A DNA stretch of 64,000 bases from Variovorax guangxiensis (GCF_003952165.1 NZ_RXFT01000004.1:186001-250000); one strand, 5' to 3'. Numbered from the stretch's first letter, positions 53,189 through 62,386 are shown. Notes: generated from the sequence alone by a model not told the origin. Translations and numbers: made by a program.

Positions 53189-54940
53189 ATGTCTGTTTCA
53201 CGAATTTCGCCTGTTCCATTGGAACGGGTGGGTACTTCTGAGTCAAAAACGCCACAGTCGCCTCCTTCGGGCGCCCCGTGGACCCGCTTCGACCTCTGGT
53301 TGCAGCGTCCGCGCTCGGCCGCCATGGTCGTCCTCTGGCTCAGTCTCTACCTCGTACTGACCACCAACTGGCCGCTGTGGAACGAACTGGCCCGCATCGG
53401 CGGCGCTCCCAGCAGTTACATGTCGACCGTGGTGTCGATGAGCCTGCTCACGCTGTGCGGGTCGGCGGCCATCCTGTCGTTCACGGCCTGGTCGCGCTGG
53501 ATGAAGCCGTTGTGGCTTTTGGTGGTAATACTGGCCGCGGTGGTGCAGCACTACATGCTCGAATACCGCGTGGTCATGGACCCCACCATGATCGCCAACG
53601 CGCTGCAGACCGACCCCAACGAGGCGCGCGACCTGCTGAGCTGGCGCATGGCCTTCAACGTGGCGGTTGTGGTGTTGCCCGCGGCCTGGCCGATCTGGCG
53701 CGTGCGCGTCGCGCCGATGCGCTTCCTGCCCAAGCTCGCGCGCAACGTGGGGCTGCTGCTGCTGTCCGTGGCCGTGGCCGTGGGCACGGCAGTGGCCATG
53801 AACCGCGAGCTGGCGCCACTGATGCGCAACAACGTGCACCTGCGCTACATGATGAACCCGATCGCATCGCTCTATTCGACGGGTGCGCTCTTCATCAAGC
53901 CGCTCTTCAAGCGCAGCGGCAAGCTGGTTTCCATCACCGCCGGAACGGCGCTGGGCGCGAGCTATGCCGCGCAGACCAGGCCGCCGCTCTTCGTGGTGGT
54001 GGTGGGCGAGACGGCACGGGCCGACCACTTCGCCCTCAACGGCTACGCGCGCGACACAACGCCGGAACTGGCCAAGCGCGGCGTGCTGAGCTATCGCGAG
54101 GTGCGCTCCTGCGGCACCAACACCCTGGCCTCGGTGCCGTGCATGTTCTCGCCGCTGGGCAAGGAAGGCTACGAGTCGCGCAAGGACGACTACGAGACCC
54201 TGGTCGACGTGCTGCAGGCAGCCGGCCTCGCCGTGTTCTGGCTCGACAACCAGGCCGGTTGCAAGGGCGTGTGCGAGCGCATTCCGAACGCTTCGGCCTT
54301 CGACGGACTCGACGCAGCGACCAAGAAGGCGCTGTGCGACGGCGACGAATGCCTGGACGATGTCATGCTCAAGGGCCTGGACGCGCGCATCGCCGCGCTG
54401 CCGGCCGAGCGCCGCGCCAAGGGCGTGGTGCTGGTCATGCACCAGATGGGCAGCCACGGCCCGGCCTACTACAAGCGCTCGGCGCCCGACGTGAAGCGCT
54501 TCCTGCCCGAGTGCAAGACCAACGCGCTCGCCGATTGTGGCCATGCCGAGCTGATGAACGTATACGACAACTCTATCGTTCAGACCGACCGCTTCCTCGG
54601 CCAGACCATCGACTGGCTCAAGGCGCAGTCGAAGCAGTACGACCCGGCGATGCTGTATATCAGCGACCACGGCGAATCGCTCGGCGAGTTCGGCCTGTTC
54701 CTGCACGGCGTGCCGTACAGCTTCGCGCCCGATGCGCAGAAGCACGTGCCCATGGTCACCTGGTTCAGCGAAGGCATGAGCGAGCGGCGCAAGCTCTCGC
54801 GCTCGTGCATGGAAGCGGGGCTCGATGCGCCGCTCACGCACGACAACCTGTACCACACGGTGCTGGGCGTGATGGACGTGACCACGCCGACCTACAAGCC
54901 CGCCCTCGACGCGCTGGCCTCCTGCCGCGCCAAGGGCTGA
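53189..54940 (+). CDS. eptA: Phosphoethanolamine-lipid A transferase (EptA/MCR family)
   Basis: A 583-residue inner-membrane enzyme: about five membrane helices in the first 200 residues, then a periplasmic sulfatase-fold domain. The acceptor Thr275 is in VVVVGETARADHF; zinc ligands are in SDHGESLGEFGLFLHG; paired cysteines (RSCGTNTLASVPCMF, GCKGVC, ECLDD) form the family disulfides. It transfers phosphoethanolamine from phosphatidylethanolamine to lipid A, reducing polymyxin binding. The chromosomal setting beside a two-component system marks it as intrinsic. The ATG 53189 lies only seven bases after the -10, so the transcript may be leaderless, or translation may start at the in-frame TTG 53219 or GTG 53228. 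Confidence 0.92.
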   Translation: MSVSRISPVPLERVGTSESKTPQSPPSGAPWTRFDLWLQRPRSAAMVVLWLSLYLVLTTNWPLWNELARIGGAPSSYMSTVVSMSLLTLCGSAAILSFTAWSRWMKPLWLLVVILAAVVQHYMLEYRVVMDPTMIANALQTDPNEARDLLSWRMAFNVAVVVLPAAWPIWRVRVAPMRFLPKLARNVGLLLLSVAVAVGTAVAMNRELAPLMRNNVHLRYMMNPIASLYSTGALFIKPLFKRSGKLVSITAGTALGASYAAQTRPPLFVVVVGETARADHFALNGYARDTTPELAKRGVLSYREVRSCGTNTLASVPCMFSPLGKEGYESRKDDYETLVDVLQAAGLAVFWLDNQAGCKGVCERIPNASAFDGLDAATKKALCDGDECLDDVMLKGLDARIAALPAERRAKGVVLVMHQMGSHGPAYYKRSAPDVKRFLPECKTNALADCGHAELMNVYDNSIVQTDRFLGQTIDWLKAQSKQYDPAMLYISDHGESLGEFGLFLHGVPYSFAPDAQKHVPMVTWFSEGMSERRKLSRSCMEAGLDAPLTHDNLYHTVLGVMDVTTPTYKPALDALASCRAKG

Positions 54941-54947
54941 GGCGGGG

Positions 54948-55541
54948 CTATTCGGGGTCTTGCTTCTTCTCGCGGGGCACCCGCCCCATGAGGAAGAACT
55001 CGTTGTTCGGCTGCATGCCGCTGAAGCTGGCCAGGCGGTTGCTCAGTCCGAAGAAGGCGGTGATTGCGGCGATGTCCCAGATGTCCTCGTCGTCGAAGCC
55101 GTGCGCGTGCAGCGGCGGGAAGTCGCTGTCGTCGATCTCGTGCGAGCGTTCGCAGACCTTCATCGCAAAGTCGAGCATCGCGCGCTGGCGCGGGGTGATG
55201 TCGGCCTTGCGGTAGTTCACCGCCACCTGGTCGGCCACCAGCGGCTTCTTTTCGTAGATGCGCAGCAGCGCGCCGTGCGCCACCACGCAGTAGAGGCACT
55301 TGTTGGCCGCGCTGGTGGTGGTGACGATCATCTCGCGGTCGCCCTTGGTGAGCGAGCCTTCCTCCTTGAGCATGAGCGCGTCGTGGTACGCGAAGAAGGC
55401 GCGCCACTCGGCGGGGCGGCGCGCGAGTCCGAGGAACACGTTCGGCACGAAGCCGGCCTTCTCCTGCACGGCAAGGATCGCGGTGCGGATGTCCTCGGGC
55501 AGATCCTTGAGTTCGGCGAGGGGGTAGCGGTCTGCGGCCAT
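54948..55541 (-). CDS. Peroxidase-related (AhpD-like) protein
   Basis: A 197-residue protein of the alkylhydroperoxidase AhpD/carboxymuconolactone decarboxylase fold, in the peroxidase-related subgroup. The catalytic pair is in NKCLYCVVAHGALL (C-x-x-C...H), with the usual helical text around EWRAFFAYHDALMLKEEGSLTKGDREMIV and DIWDIAAITAFFGLSNRLAS. It probably reduces peroxides using a thiol donor. It stands alone, converging on eptA. Confidence 0.85.
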   Translation of the reverse strand: MAADRYPLAELKDLPEDIRTAILAVQEKAGFVPNVFLGLARRPAEWRAFFAYHDALMLKEEGSLTKGDREMIVTTTSAANKCLYCVVAHGALLRIYEKKPLVADQVAVNYRKADITPRQRAMLDFAMKVCERSHEIDDSDFPPLHAHGFDDEDIWDIAAITAFFGLSNRLASFSGMQPNNEFFLMGRVPREKKQDPE

Positions 55542-55620
55542 GTTGTCTCCGGTTCGGGTTGCCTTGATGGGGCCATCATAGGCAAGCCGCGCCGAAGACC
55601 CTGCGACCGCTCCCGTTCTC

Positions 55621-56883
55621 TTACTTGAGCGCCTTGCCTTGCGTGGCGCCCAGCGGCGTGTGCAGCTGCGAGCTCACCCACGAGCCGGTGTTGTCGTCGC
55701 GACCCTGCAGCAGGTAGCGCGTGTCGGCCTTGCCGTAATTCTGCACCGCCATGGCGGAGAACCTGCCGATGTCGGTCTTCGGGTCGCGCAGGCGGTTGAC
55801 GATCAGCACCTTCTTCGTGTCGGCGAAGTCGGCCATCATGTTCTGGTCGCCTTCGCTGTCGCCGGCCACGAAGCTCGGACCGTAGCCGTACTTGCCGACC
55901 AGGAAGCGCCGGATGTTCCTCGTCTTGCCCGGGCCCTGCGTCTGGTCGTAGCCGCGGCGGAACTCGGGCTGGATCACGCCCCTGGCGTCGCGCTCCAGCT
56001 CCATCGCCAGCACGCGCTCGGGCGGGTTGTTGTAGCCGAAGGCGGGGTTCGACGAGATCTCCTTGATCACGTCGACGAACGATGCCGAGCACACCCACAC
56101 GTCGAAGCCGGCGTTGCGGAAGGCGGCGTACAGCTGCTGCATCTCGGGCTGCAGCCGCAGGCCGTTCTTCCAGCTCACCGAGACCACGCCGGCGCGGCCC
56201 GGCAGCGCGGATGGCGAAGTCCACTTGACCTTGGCCACGGGCTCCTTCAACTGCCAGGCCACCGTGTCGGCCGTGAGCTTGCGCACCTGCCCCTCGGTCA
56301 TGCCGGCGAAGAGGTAGGTGACCCACGGGTAGGCCGTGTCGTGGTCGAAGGTGTCGCCGATGGCTTCATAGAGATAGCGCACCTTGGTGGTGAAGGCACC
56401 GTAGTGCGGGCTCAATGCCACCACGGCCAGCGACTGGTCGCCCTTCAGTCCCTTGTAGTTCTGATAGAGCCATGTGTAGCTCGCGACGATGTCGGGCACC
56501 ACCGCGTCGATGTTCACGGCCTGGCCGGCGGCGTTGTTGTATGCGGGCAGGAAGTCCTTCTTCGGGATGTTCTTGCGCAGCGCCACTTCGAGCTGCGCGG
56601 GCGTGGCGCCGAAGACGAGGTTCTCGAGCTGATAGATGAGCGCGGCCTCCTCGATGTCGAGGAAGACGCTGGTGTTGTCCCAGTCGAACACCACGTAGGG
56701 CGGCTTCGCGGCGTCATAGCCCGGGCTTGCCTTGCCGATGCTGGCGATCAGGCCCTCGATCTGCGCGCGGTTGAAGGCGTCCCAGTTGCCGGGCGCGAGG
56801 CTCTTTGCAGGCGAGAGGCTGGCGCATCCGGCGGCGACGAGCGCTGCGGCCATGGGGGTGAGAAGGAGGAGGCGGCGTTGCAT
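55621..56883 (-). CDS. HAD-superfamily lipoprotein phosphatase
   Basis: A 420-residue lipoprotein: lipobox VAAGC within the first 20 residues. HAD motif I is VFDWDNTSVF, with the nucleophile Asp followed by W-D-N-T; the later VCSASFVDVIKEI and FVAGDSEGDQNMMADF supply motifs II and III/IV. The layout resembles phosphorylcholine phosphatase (PchP) of Pseudomonas, although it is longer and lipid-anchored. It should act in the periplasm on a phosphorylated small molecule. Confidence 0.78.
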   Translation of the reverse strand: MQRRLLLLTPMAAALVAAGCASLSPAKSLAPGNWDAFNRAQIEGLIASIGKASPGYDAAKPPYVVFDWDNTSVFLDIEEAALIYQLENLVFGATPAQLEVALRKNIPKKDFLPAYNNAAGQAVNIDAVVPDIVASYTWLYQNYKGLKGDQSLAVVALSPHYGAFTTKVRYLYEAIGDTFDHDTAYPWVTYLFAGMTEGQVRKLTADTVAWQLKEPVAKVKWTSPSALPGRAGVVSVSWKNGLRLQPEMQQLYAAFRNAGFDVWVCSASFVDVIKEISSNPAFGYNNPPERVLAMELERDARGVIQPEFRRGYDQTQGPGKTRNIRRFLVGKYGYGPSFVAGDSEGDQNMMADFADTKKVLIVNRLRDPKTDIGRFSAMAVQNYGKADTRYLLQGRDDNTGSWVSSQLHTPLGATQGKALK

Positions 56884-56985
56884 GCTTTTCCTGGTTTTGA
56901 GCGTTGCAGATTGAGAGAAACCTCAACCTACGCATCAGCTGTGCCAGGCCGTGCCTGATGGCCATGCATTCCGCCGCACGGCGCG

Positions 56986-58239
56986 CTAAGCCGCGATGCG
57001 TTCGGCCTGCTGTTCGACAAAGCCTGCCACCCGCCGCACCAGTGCCACATTGCCGCCGGCAGCCGCCACGCTCGCCGCCGCATGGACGGCAACCGTTTCA
57101 CCAATAGCCAGTATGACTTCTTCCGCCGCCGCAGCCGATAGCCCGAAGTGCGGCGCTGCCTCGCGCGCCAGGGCGAGGCTCGACGCGTGCTGCCCTGGAA
57201 GAATGGCGAGCTCCTGATAACCCGTGTGACCGCCAAGCTGCATGACGAGGTCGAACGCAGGCGCCAGGCGCCACCGTCCGTCGTCGCCGCGCAGCGCGCC
57301 GTGGTTCTTGACGTGATCGTCGCTGTTCCCCGCCGCCAGGTTGAACACCAGCCGCCGGAACAATTCGGCCAGGTCCTCTTGTGGCTGCGCGGAGATGCGC
57401 CGCAGCAACTGGGCCAGTTCGACATAGCTGCCCCGGCTGGATTCATAAGGCACATCGAGCAGCGCCGACGCCGAGAGATAGTGAAAGCGCCGCTCGTCGG
57501 TCACCGGTCCCGCGCGATCGAAGCGCTCTACCAGCAAGGCATGCCCGGATGAGAGAGGCTGCAGCAGGAAGGGCGGTACTGCGATCCCGCAGGCATCGGC
57601 CAGCCAGAGCGTGGCTGCTTCGATCACTTCCACGTCGTGGTCGTCACCGCGTGATGCGAACTTGGCGATGCAGCGCCGGCCCTCGTGCACGAACGCTGCC
57701 TTGGGGCGCGCGCCGCCCAGGCTGCCGCCGCGCAGCAACAGATGCATGTCGGGGCCGATCTCCAGGCCTTGTTCGATGCGATGCGAGGCTTCGGCGAGTT
57801 CCTGAAGCGACCGGAGCGCGACCGGTGGTTCGTCGCTGCGGATGGGCAGGGTTTCGGCGAACACCATCGCGCCGACGCGGTCCTCGTCGGTCAGCAAAAG
57901 CGCGTCGATGTCCGAGAGCGGCTTGCCCTGGCGTATTTCGAGCACCTTGCGTCCCCAGCTGTCCGGCAGTGCGTCGCGCAACGTGAGCGGCATGGCGCCA
58001 CCGTCGCGGATGCGGCTTTCGGCCAGCACAAAGGCGGCGTCGCGCAGCGGCAGGTGTTCGGGGTTGAGCGGTGCAGCTTCCGGGTCTTCGAGGTAGCGCC
58101 GGCCGTAGGCGAATTCACCGGATTCCATGACACCACGGCGAACGAGCTTCATCAGCCCGGCCGGTTGCACCTGCGCGCCTGTTCGGTGCGCGAGTCCGAC
58201 GTAGACACGCCGCTCGACTTCATCGGATTCAGAAGTCAC
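56986..58239 (-). CDS. hipA: HipA-family toxin kinase
   Basis: A 417-residue Ser/Thr kinase of the HipA toxin family. The P-loop-like ejection loop is GGSLGGARPK (residues 171-180), and the catalytic segment is NSDDHVKN (305-312). HipA-type toxins phosphorylate an aminoacyl-tRNA synthetase and slow growth. The N-terminal subdomain 1 (VYVGLAHRTGAQVQPAGLMKL) is complete, as is the C-terminal helical end. Its start overlaps the hipB stop by 11 bases. Confidence 0.9.
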   Translation of the reverse strand: MTSESDEVERRVYVGLAHRTGAQVQPAGLMKLVRRGVMESGEFAYGRRYLEDPEAAPLNPEHLPLRDAAFVLAESRIRDGGAMPLTLRDALPDSWGRKVLEIRQGKPLSDIDALLLTDEDRVGAMVFAETLPIRSDEPPVALRSLQELAEASHRIEQGLEIGPDMHLLLRGGSLGGARPKAAFVHEGRRCIAKFASRGDDHDVEVIEAATLWLADACGIAVPPFLLQPLSSGHALLVERFDRAGPVTDERRFHYLSASALLDVPYESSRGSYVELAQLLRRISAQPQEDLAELFRRLVFNLAAGNSDDHVKNHGALRGDDGRWRLAPAFDLVMQLGGHTGYQELAILPGQHASSLALAREAAPHFGLSAAAAEEVILAIGETVAVHAAASVAAAGGNVALVRRVAGFVEQQAERIAA

Positions 58240-58573
58240 GCTCGTCCTCCGCGATCACGCCCGCCGCCCCGCGGGTTGCCGACTTGCGCACCCGGCGTTT
58301 TGCGGCCAGCCCTGCTGGGGCGGGGGCTACGTTGTCGAGCGAATCGATTTCGCCGAAGAGCCACAGCGCATGGGCAAGCAGGCCGATGCTGGTGCCAGGC
58401 TTGCCGGATTCGAGCGCGCGCAGCGTGTTGGGTGAGCACAGCAGCCGCTCGGCCATTTCGGCAACCGTCCATTCGCGATGGATCCTGTGCGCGCGCAGGC
58501 GCAAGCCCAGCTGTTCAAGGGGGCGAATGGTGTGCGAAGGCAGGGCCGAGAGGCTGCGGCTGCTTTTTGACAT
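58229..58573 (-). CDS. hipB: HipB-like antitoxin, XRE-type DNA-binding protein
   Basis: A 114-residue protein with an XRE helix-turn-helix (LGLRLRAHRIHREWTVAEMAERLLCSPNTLRALESGKPGTSIG) and a basic disordered C-terminus (LAAKRRVRKSATRG). It should bind HipA and the operator palindrome immediately upstream. The start is ATG 58573 with a TTG just before it; no clear Shine-Dalgarno precedes it, so initiation may be weak or leaderless. First gene of the hipBA pair. Confidence 0.85.
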   Translation of the reverse strand: MSKSSRSLSALPSHTIRPLEQLGLRLRAHRIHREWTVAEMAERLLCSPNTLRALESGKPGTSIGLLAHALWLFGEIDSLDNVAPAPAGLAAKRRVRKSATRGAAGVIAEDERDF

Positions 58574-58614
58574 CAATAAAATGACTGTTAAAAGGCTTAA
58601 AAGTCATTTTATTG
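58574..58614 (-). promoter_or_regulatory. hipBA operator: 13-bp perfect inverted repeat
   Basis: CAATAAAATGACT at 58574-58586 and AGTCATTTTATTG at 58602-58614 form a perfect 13-bp inverted repeat around a 15-base spacer that itself contains TTAA-AAGGC-TTAA. It directly abuts the hipB start and is AT-rich in a GC-rich region. It is the expected autoregulatory operator for HipB or the HipBA complex. Confidence 0.75.
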
Positions 58615-58623
58615 CATAAGTTT

Positions 58624-59430
58624 CTAACTTGGGAGGCTGCCCGCCCGGCTGATCTCCGGGGTCTCGCGCTGCTCCAGCACCGCAAGGTCGCTCTCGTCCT
58701 TGAGCCCCACGCCCGTCAGCCCCCTGCGCAGGGACTCCCGCATGAGCCATGCCAGCTTGAACGCGGCCGCCTCGCTCGACAGGCCCTCGGGCCGCACGTT
58801 CGAGATGCAGTTGCGCTCGGCATCGTGCCGCCCGCGCGTGGGCGTGTGGGTCAGGTAGATGCCCAGGCTGTCGGGCGAGCTGAGGCCCGGCCGCTCGCCG
58901 ATCAGCATCACCGACAGCGCCGCGCCGAAAAGCTCACCCACCTCGTCGGCCAGCGCCACACGCGCCTGAGTGGCGATCACCACCGGTGCGAAGCGCGTGC
59001 CGGCCGGCAGGTGCGGGCGCAGCGCGGCCAGCAGCGGCACCGCATGGCGTGCCACGGCGAGCGAGGAAAGCCCGTCGCCGATCACCACACAGACGTCGCA
59101 GCCGTAGCGCCGCTCGGCGAGCAGGCGCGTGGCGTCGCTCTCGTCGAGCTGGCGGCCGAGGTCGGGGCGGCGCAGGTATTCGGTGCGGTCCGCCGCGCGG
59201 CTGCGTGCGCGGGCCACCTCCCAGCGCTGCGCGGTGAGGGCGGCCGCGAGCGCGTCGACGTCGAGCGCGGCATGGATCGCGTCTCGCGCCATCGCGTGCG
59301 CCCAGCCGAAGCGCAGCGTCTCGTCGGTGGGCATGCCCGAGCCGGCGCGGCCCAGCGCCAGCCGCGCGGGCGTGGCCGAGCGCCATTGCGACCAGGGGTT
59401 GGGAGTGACTGGCGATTCGGGGCTGCTCAT
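58624..59430 (-). CDS. eutC: Ethanolamine ammonia-lyase, light chain
   Basis: A 268-residue small subunit of the adenosylcobalamin-dependent lyase that splits ethanolamine into acetaldehyde and ammonia. Matching text: GRAGSGMPTDETLRFGWAHAMARDAIH, CDVCVVIGDGLSSLAVARHAVPLL, IGERPGLSSPDSLGIYLTHTPTRGRHDAERNCISNVRPEGLS. Its start overlaps the eutB stop by four bases. No microcompartment genes are present, as is usual for the short eat-eutBC type. Confidence 0.95.
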   Translation of the reverse strand: MSSPESPVTPNPWSQWRSATPARLALGRAGSGMPTDETLRFGWAHAMARDAIHAALDVDALAAALTAQRWEVARARSRAADRTEYLRRPDLGRQLDESDATRLLAERRYGCDVCVVIGDGLSSLAVARHAVPLLAALRPHLPAGTRFAPVVIATQARVALADEVGELFGAALSVMLIGERPGLSSPDSLGIYLTHTPTRGRHDAERNCISNVRPEGLSSEAAAFKLAWLMRESLRRGLTGVGLKDESDLAVLEQRETPEISRAGSLPS

Positions 59431-60821
59431 GACGTCAGCGCGGACAGCCCGCTCATGTCGGCCAGCAGCCGGTTAGAGGAAGGCGGCGCCAATTTGCCGG
59501 CCTCGTCGGTGATCTGCATGCGCTGCAGCCATGCCTCGAACTCCGGCGCGCGCTTCAGGCCCAGCGTGTCGCGCAGGAACAGCGCGTCATGGAAGGAGGT
59601 GCTCTGGTAGTTGAGCATCACGTCGTCGGCGCCCGGAATGCCCATGATGAAGTTGATGCCCGCCGTGCCCAGCAGCACGAGCAGGGTGTCCATGTCGTCC
59701 TGGTCGGCCTCGGCGTGGTTGGTGTAGCAGACGTCGCAGCCGATGGGCAGGCCCAGCAGCTTGCCGCAGAAATGGTCTTCCAGTCCGGCGCGGATGATCT
59801 GCTTGCCGTCGTACAGGTACTCCGGCCCGATGAAGCCCACCACCGTGTTGATGAGCAGCGGCCTGTAGCGCCGCGCCAGCGCGTAGGCGCGCGCCTCGCA
59901 GGTCTGCTGGTCGACGCCGAAGTTGGCGTTGGCCGAGAGAGCGCTGCCCTGGCCGGTCTCGAAGTACATGACGTTGTCGCCCACGGTGCCGCGCTTGAGC
60001 GACTGCGCGGCCGCATGGGCCTCTTCGAGCAGTTCCGGCGTCACGCCGAAGGAGAGGTTCGCCTTCTCGGTGCCCGCGATCGACTGGAACACCAGGTCGA
60101 CCGGCGCGCCGGCTTCGGCGAGCTTGAGCGTGTTGGTCACGTGCGTGAGCACGCAGCTCTGCGTGGGGATCTCGAAGCGCTGGATCACCTCGTCGAGCAT
60201 GTGCAGCAGGCGGCCCAGCACGGGCATGCTGTCGGAAGCGGGGTTGAGGCCGATCACCGCGTCGCCCGCGCCGTAGAGCAGGCCGTCTAGCGTGGAGGCG
60301 GCCACGCCGCGCAAGTCGTCGGTCGGGTGGTTGGGCTGCAGGCGCACCGAGAGATGGCCGGGCAGGCCGATGGTGTCGCGAAAGCGCGTGACCACGCTGC
60401 ACTTCTTCGCGACCGACACCAGGTCCTGGTTGCGCATGAGCTTGGACACGGCCGCGACCATCTCCGGCGTGAGGCCGGGCGCCAGTGCCGTGAGCGTGGC
60501 GGTGGTGGCTGCGTCCGACAGCAGCCAGTTGCGGAAGTCGCCCACCGTGAGATGCGACACCGGCGCGAAGGCCTGCGCGTCGTGGCTGTCGATGATGAGG
60601 CGCGTGATGTTGTCGCTCTCGTAGGGAATCAGCGCCTCGGTGAGGAACTGCTTGAGCGGCGTTTCGGCCAGCACATGCCGCGCGGCCATGCGCTGCTGCG
60701 CGGTGGCCGCGCCGATGCCCGCGAGGTAGTCGCCCGAGCGCGCAGGGCTGGCGAAGGCCATGACCTGCCGCAGGTCGTCGAAGGCGAAGACCTGGCCGGC
60801 GATGGTGGTGCGATAGAGCAT
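59427..60821 (-). CDS. eutB: Ethanolamine ammonia-lyase, heavy chain
   Basis: A 464-residue large subunit with the active site. The N-terminus LYRTTIAGQVFAFDDLRQVMAFASPARSGDYLAGIGA and the core FIGPEYLYDGKQIIRAGLEDHFCGKLLGLPIGCDVCYTNHAEADQDDMDTLLVLL are diagnostic; the latter binds ethanolamine and the cobalamin. The ATG 60821 is chosen because it gives the family N-terminus. Gap to the permease gene is 19 bases. Confidence 0.95.
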   Translation of the reverse strand: MLYRTTIAGQVFAFDDLRQVMAFASPARSGDYLAGIGAATAQQRMAARHVLAETPLKQFLTEALIPYESDNITRLIIDSHDAQAFAPVSHLTVGDFRNWLLSDAATTATLTALAPGLTPEMVAAVSKLMRNQDLVSVAKKCSVVTRFRDTIGLPGHLSVRLQPNHPTDDLRGVAASTLDGLLYGAGDAVIGLNPASDSMPVLGRLLHMLDEVIQRFEIPTQSCVLTHVTNTLKLAEAGAPVDLVFQSIAGTEKANLSFGVTPELLEEAHAAAQSLKRGTVGDNVMYFETGQGSALSANANFGVDQQTCEARAYALARRYRPLLINTVVGFIGPEYLYDGKQIIRAGLEDHFCGKLLGLPIGCDVCYTNHAEADQDDMDTLLVLLGTAGINFIMGIPGADDVMLNYQSTSFHDALFLRDTLGLKRAPEFEAWLQRMQITDEAGKLAPPSSNRLLADMSGLSALTS

Positions 60822-60840
60822 CTTCTGGAGGGGCCCGATG

Positions 60841-62268
60841 TCAGGAGCCGGTGGTCCGGGAAGACAGCATCTCGTCGGGCGCGGCCGCATCGCGTTGCCC
60901 CGATGTCAGCAGGAAGTAGCCGTAGGCGGCGGCCATCAGCACGATGAACAGCAGCGTGAGCATGCCGTTGAACCACACCATCGCGCCCAGGCACACCAAG
61001 CCAAGGCCGAAGGCGATGGCCGGAAACACGGGGTAGAAGGGCGCGCGGTAGGTGCGCGGCAGGTCTGGCTCGGTGCGGCGCAGCCTGAAGAGCGCGGCCA
61101 TCGAGATCAGGTACATCACGATGGCGCCGAGCACGGCCATGGTCACGATGTTGGCGGTGAGCGTCTGGCCGCCGAACTGCACCCACTCGTCGCTGAAGAT
61201 GGCGATGACGCCGATCATGCCGCCGGCCAGCAGCGCGCGGTGCGGCGTGTCGAAGCGCGGGCTCAGGCCTGCAAAGTAGCGCGGCAGGTAGCCCGCGCGC
61301 GCCAGCGCGAAGATCTGGCGCGAGTAGCCCATGATGATCCCGTGGAAGGAGGCGATCAGCCCGAACAGGCCGATCCACACCAGCATGTGCAGCCAGCCGC
61401 TGTTGTCGCCCACCACCGCCTTCATGGCCTGCGGCAGAGGGTCGTTGATGTTGGCAAGCTTGCGCCAGTCGCCCACGCCGCCCGCGAAGATCATCACGCC
61501 GAAGGCCAGCACCACCAGCGTGACGATGCCCGTGGTGTAGGCGATGGGAATGGTGCGGTGCGGATCGCGCGCCTCCTCGGCCGCCATGGCCGCGCCTTCG
61601 ATGGCAAGGAAGAACCAGATCGCGAACGGGATCGACGCGAAGATGCCCGCGACGGCCGCGCCGTTCAGCACGCTGCCGCCGGCCCAGCCGTTGGCCACGA
61701 AGTTGGCCATGGTCCAGCCGGGCGTGACCACGCCCATGAACACCAGCAGCTCGACGATGGCCAGCACCGTCACGAAGAGTTCGAACGCCGCCGCGATACC
61801 CACGCCGATCCAGTTGAGCCCGATGAAGATCACGTACGCGCCGAGCGCGAACCACTTCGGGTTGATGCCCGGGAACTGCACGTTGAGATACGCGCCGATG
61901 GCCAGCGCGATGGCCGGCGGCGCGAAGACGAATTCGATCAGCGTCGCGAAGCCCGCGACGAAGCCACCGCTGGGGCCGAAGGCGCGCCGGGCGTAGGCAA
62001 AAGGACCACCCGCGTGCGGGATGGCGGTCGAGAGTTCGGTGAAGCTGAAGATGAAGGTGGTGTACATGGTGGCCACCAGCACAGTGGCGACCAGGAAGCC
62101 GAGCGTGCCGGCCGTGTTCCAGCCGTAGCTCCAACCAAAGTACTCACCGGATATGACGAGGCCCACCGCGATGCCCCAGAGCTGAACGGGGCCGAGCACT
62201 TTCTTGAGATGGCCTGTGCCTGCGGGGGCAGGCGATGCGGCCGTGCCGGCGGCGGTGGTGGAGTTCAT
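60841..62268 (-). CDS. eat: Ethanolamine permease
   Basis: A 475-residue APC-superfamily transporter of the ethanolamine permease type, with about 12 membrane segments. Typical text: LGPVQLWGIAVGLVISGEYFGWSYGWNTAGTLGFLVATVLVATMYTTFIFSFTELSTAIPHAGGPFAYARRAFGP. The ATG 62268 follows GAGGAAG. First gene of eat-eutB-eutC. A 21-bp inverted repeat lies 19-39 bases upstream of the start. Confidence 0.92.
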   Translation of the reverse strand: MNSTTAAGTAASPAPAGTGHLKKVLGPVQLWGIAVGLVISGEYFGWSYGWNTAGTLGFLVATVLVATMYTTFIFSFTELSTAIPHAGGPFAYARRAFGPSGGFVAGFATLIEFVFAPPAIALAIGAYLNVQFPGINPKWFALGAYVIFIGLNWIGVGIAAAFELFVTVLAIVELLVFMGVVTPGWTMANFVANGWAGGSVLNGAAVAGIFASIPFAIWFFLAIEGAAMAAEEARDPHRTIPIAYTTGIVTLVVLAFGVMIFAGGVGDWRKLANINDPLPQAMKAVVGDNSGWLHMLVWIGLFGLIASFHGIIMGYSRQIFALARAGYLPRYFAGLSPRFDTPHRALLAGGMIGVIAIFSDEWVQFGGQTLTANIVTMAVLGAIVMYLISMAALFRLRRTEPDLPRTYRAPFYPVFPAIAFGLGLVCLGAMVWFNGMLTLLFIVLMAAAYGYFLLTSGQRDAAAPDEMLSSRTTGS

Positions 62269-62286
62269 GCGACTTCCTCTCTTCGT

Positions 62287-62307
62287 GAATGTTGACAGTG
62301 CACATTC
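62287..62307. promoter_or_regulatory. Candidate operator of the ethanolamine operon
   Basis: GAATGT at 62287-62292 and ACATTC at 62302-62307 form a perfect inverted repeat with a 9-base spacer, just upstream of the permease gene and between it and the divergent FKBP gene. No regulator gene is adjacent; a GntR- or AraC-type site is a guess. Confidence 0.4.
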
Positions 62308-62386
62308 GCCAAAGCAAGGGTTGTTCCACCGTGGGCCTGCATGGCCGCTGGCCATAATCGAGGTCTCTCAATCCTCGAGGTGTTCC

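Noticed and set aside
53189-54940. Acquired mcr-type colistin resistance gene
   Set aside because: No insertion sequence or composition shift; it sits beside its own two-component system, as expected for intrinsic eptA.
62269-62386. Cobalamin riboswitch ahead of the ethanolamine operon
   Set aside because: The lyase needs B12, but the 118-base gap contains no B12-box-like element and is too short for the aptamer.
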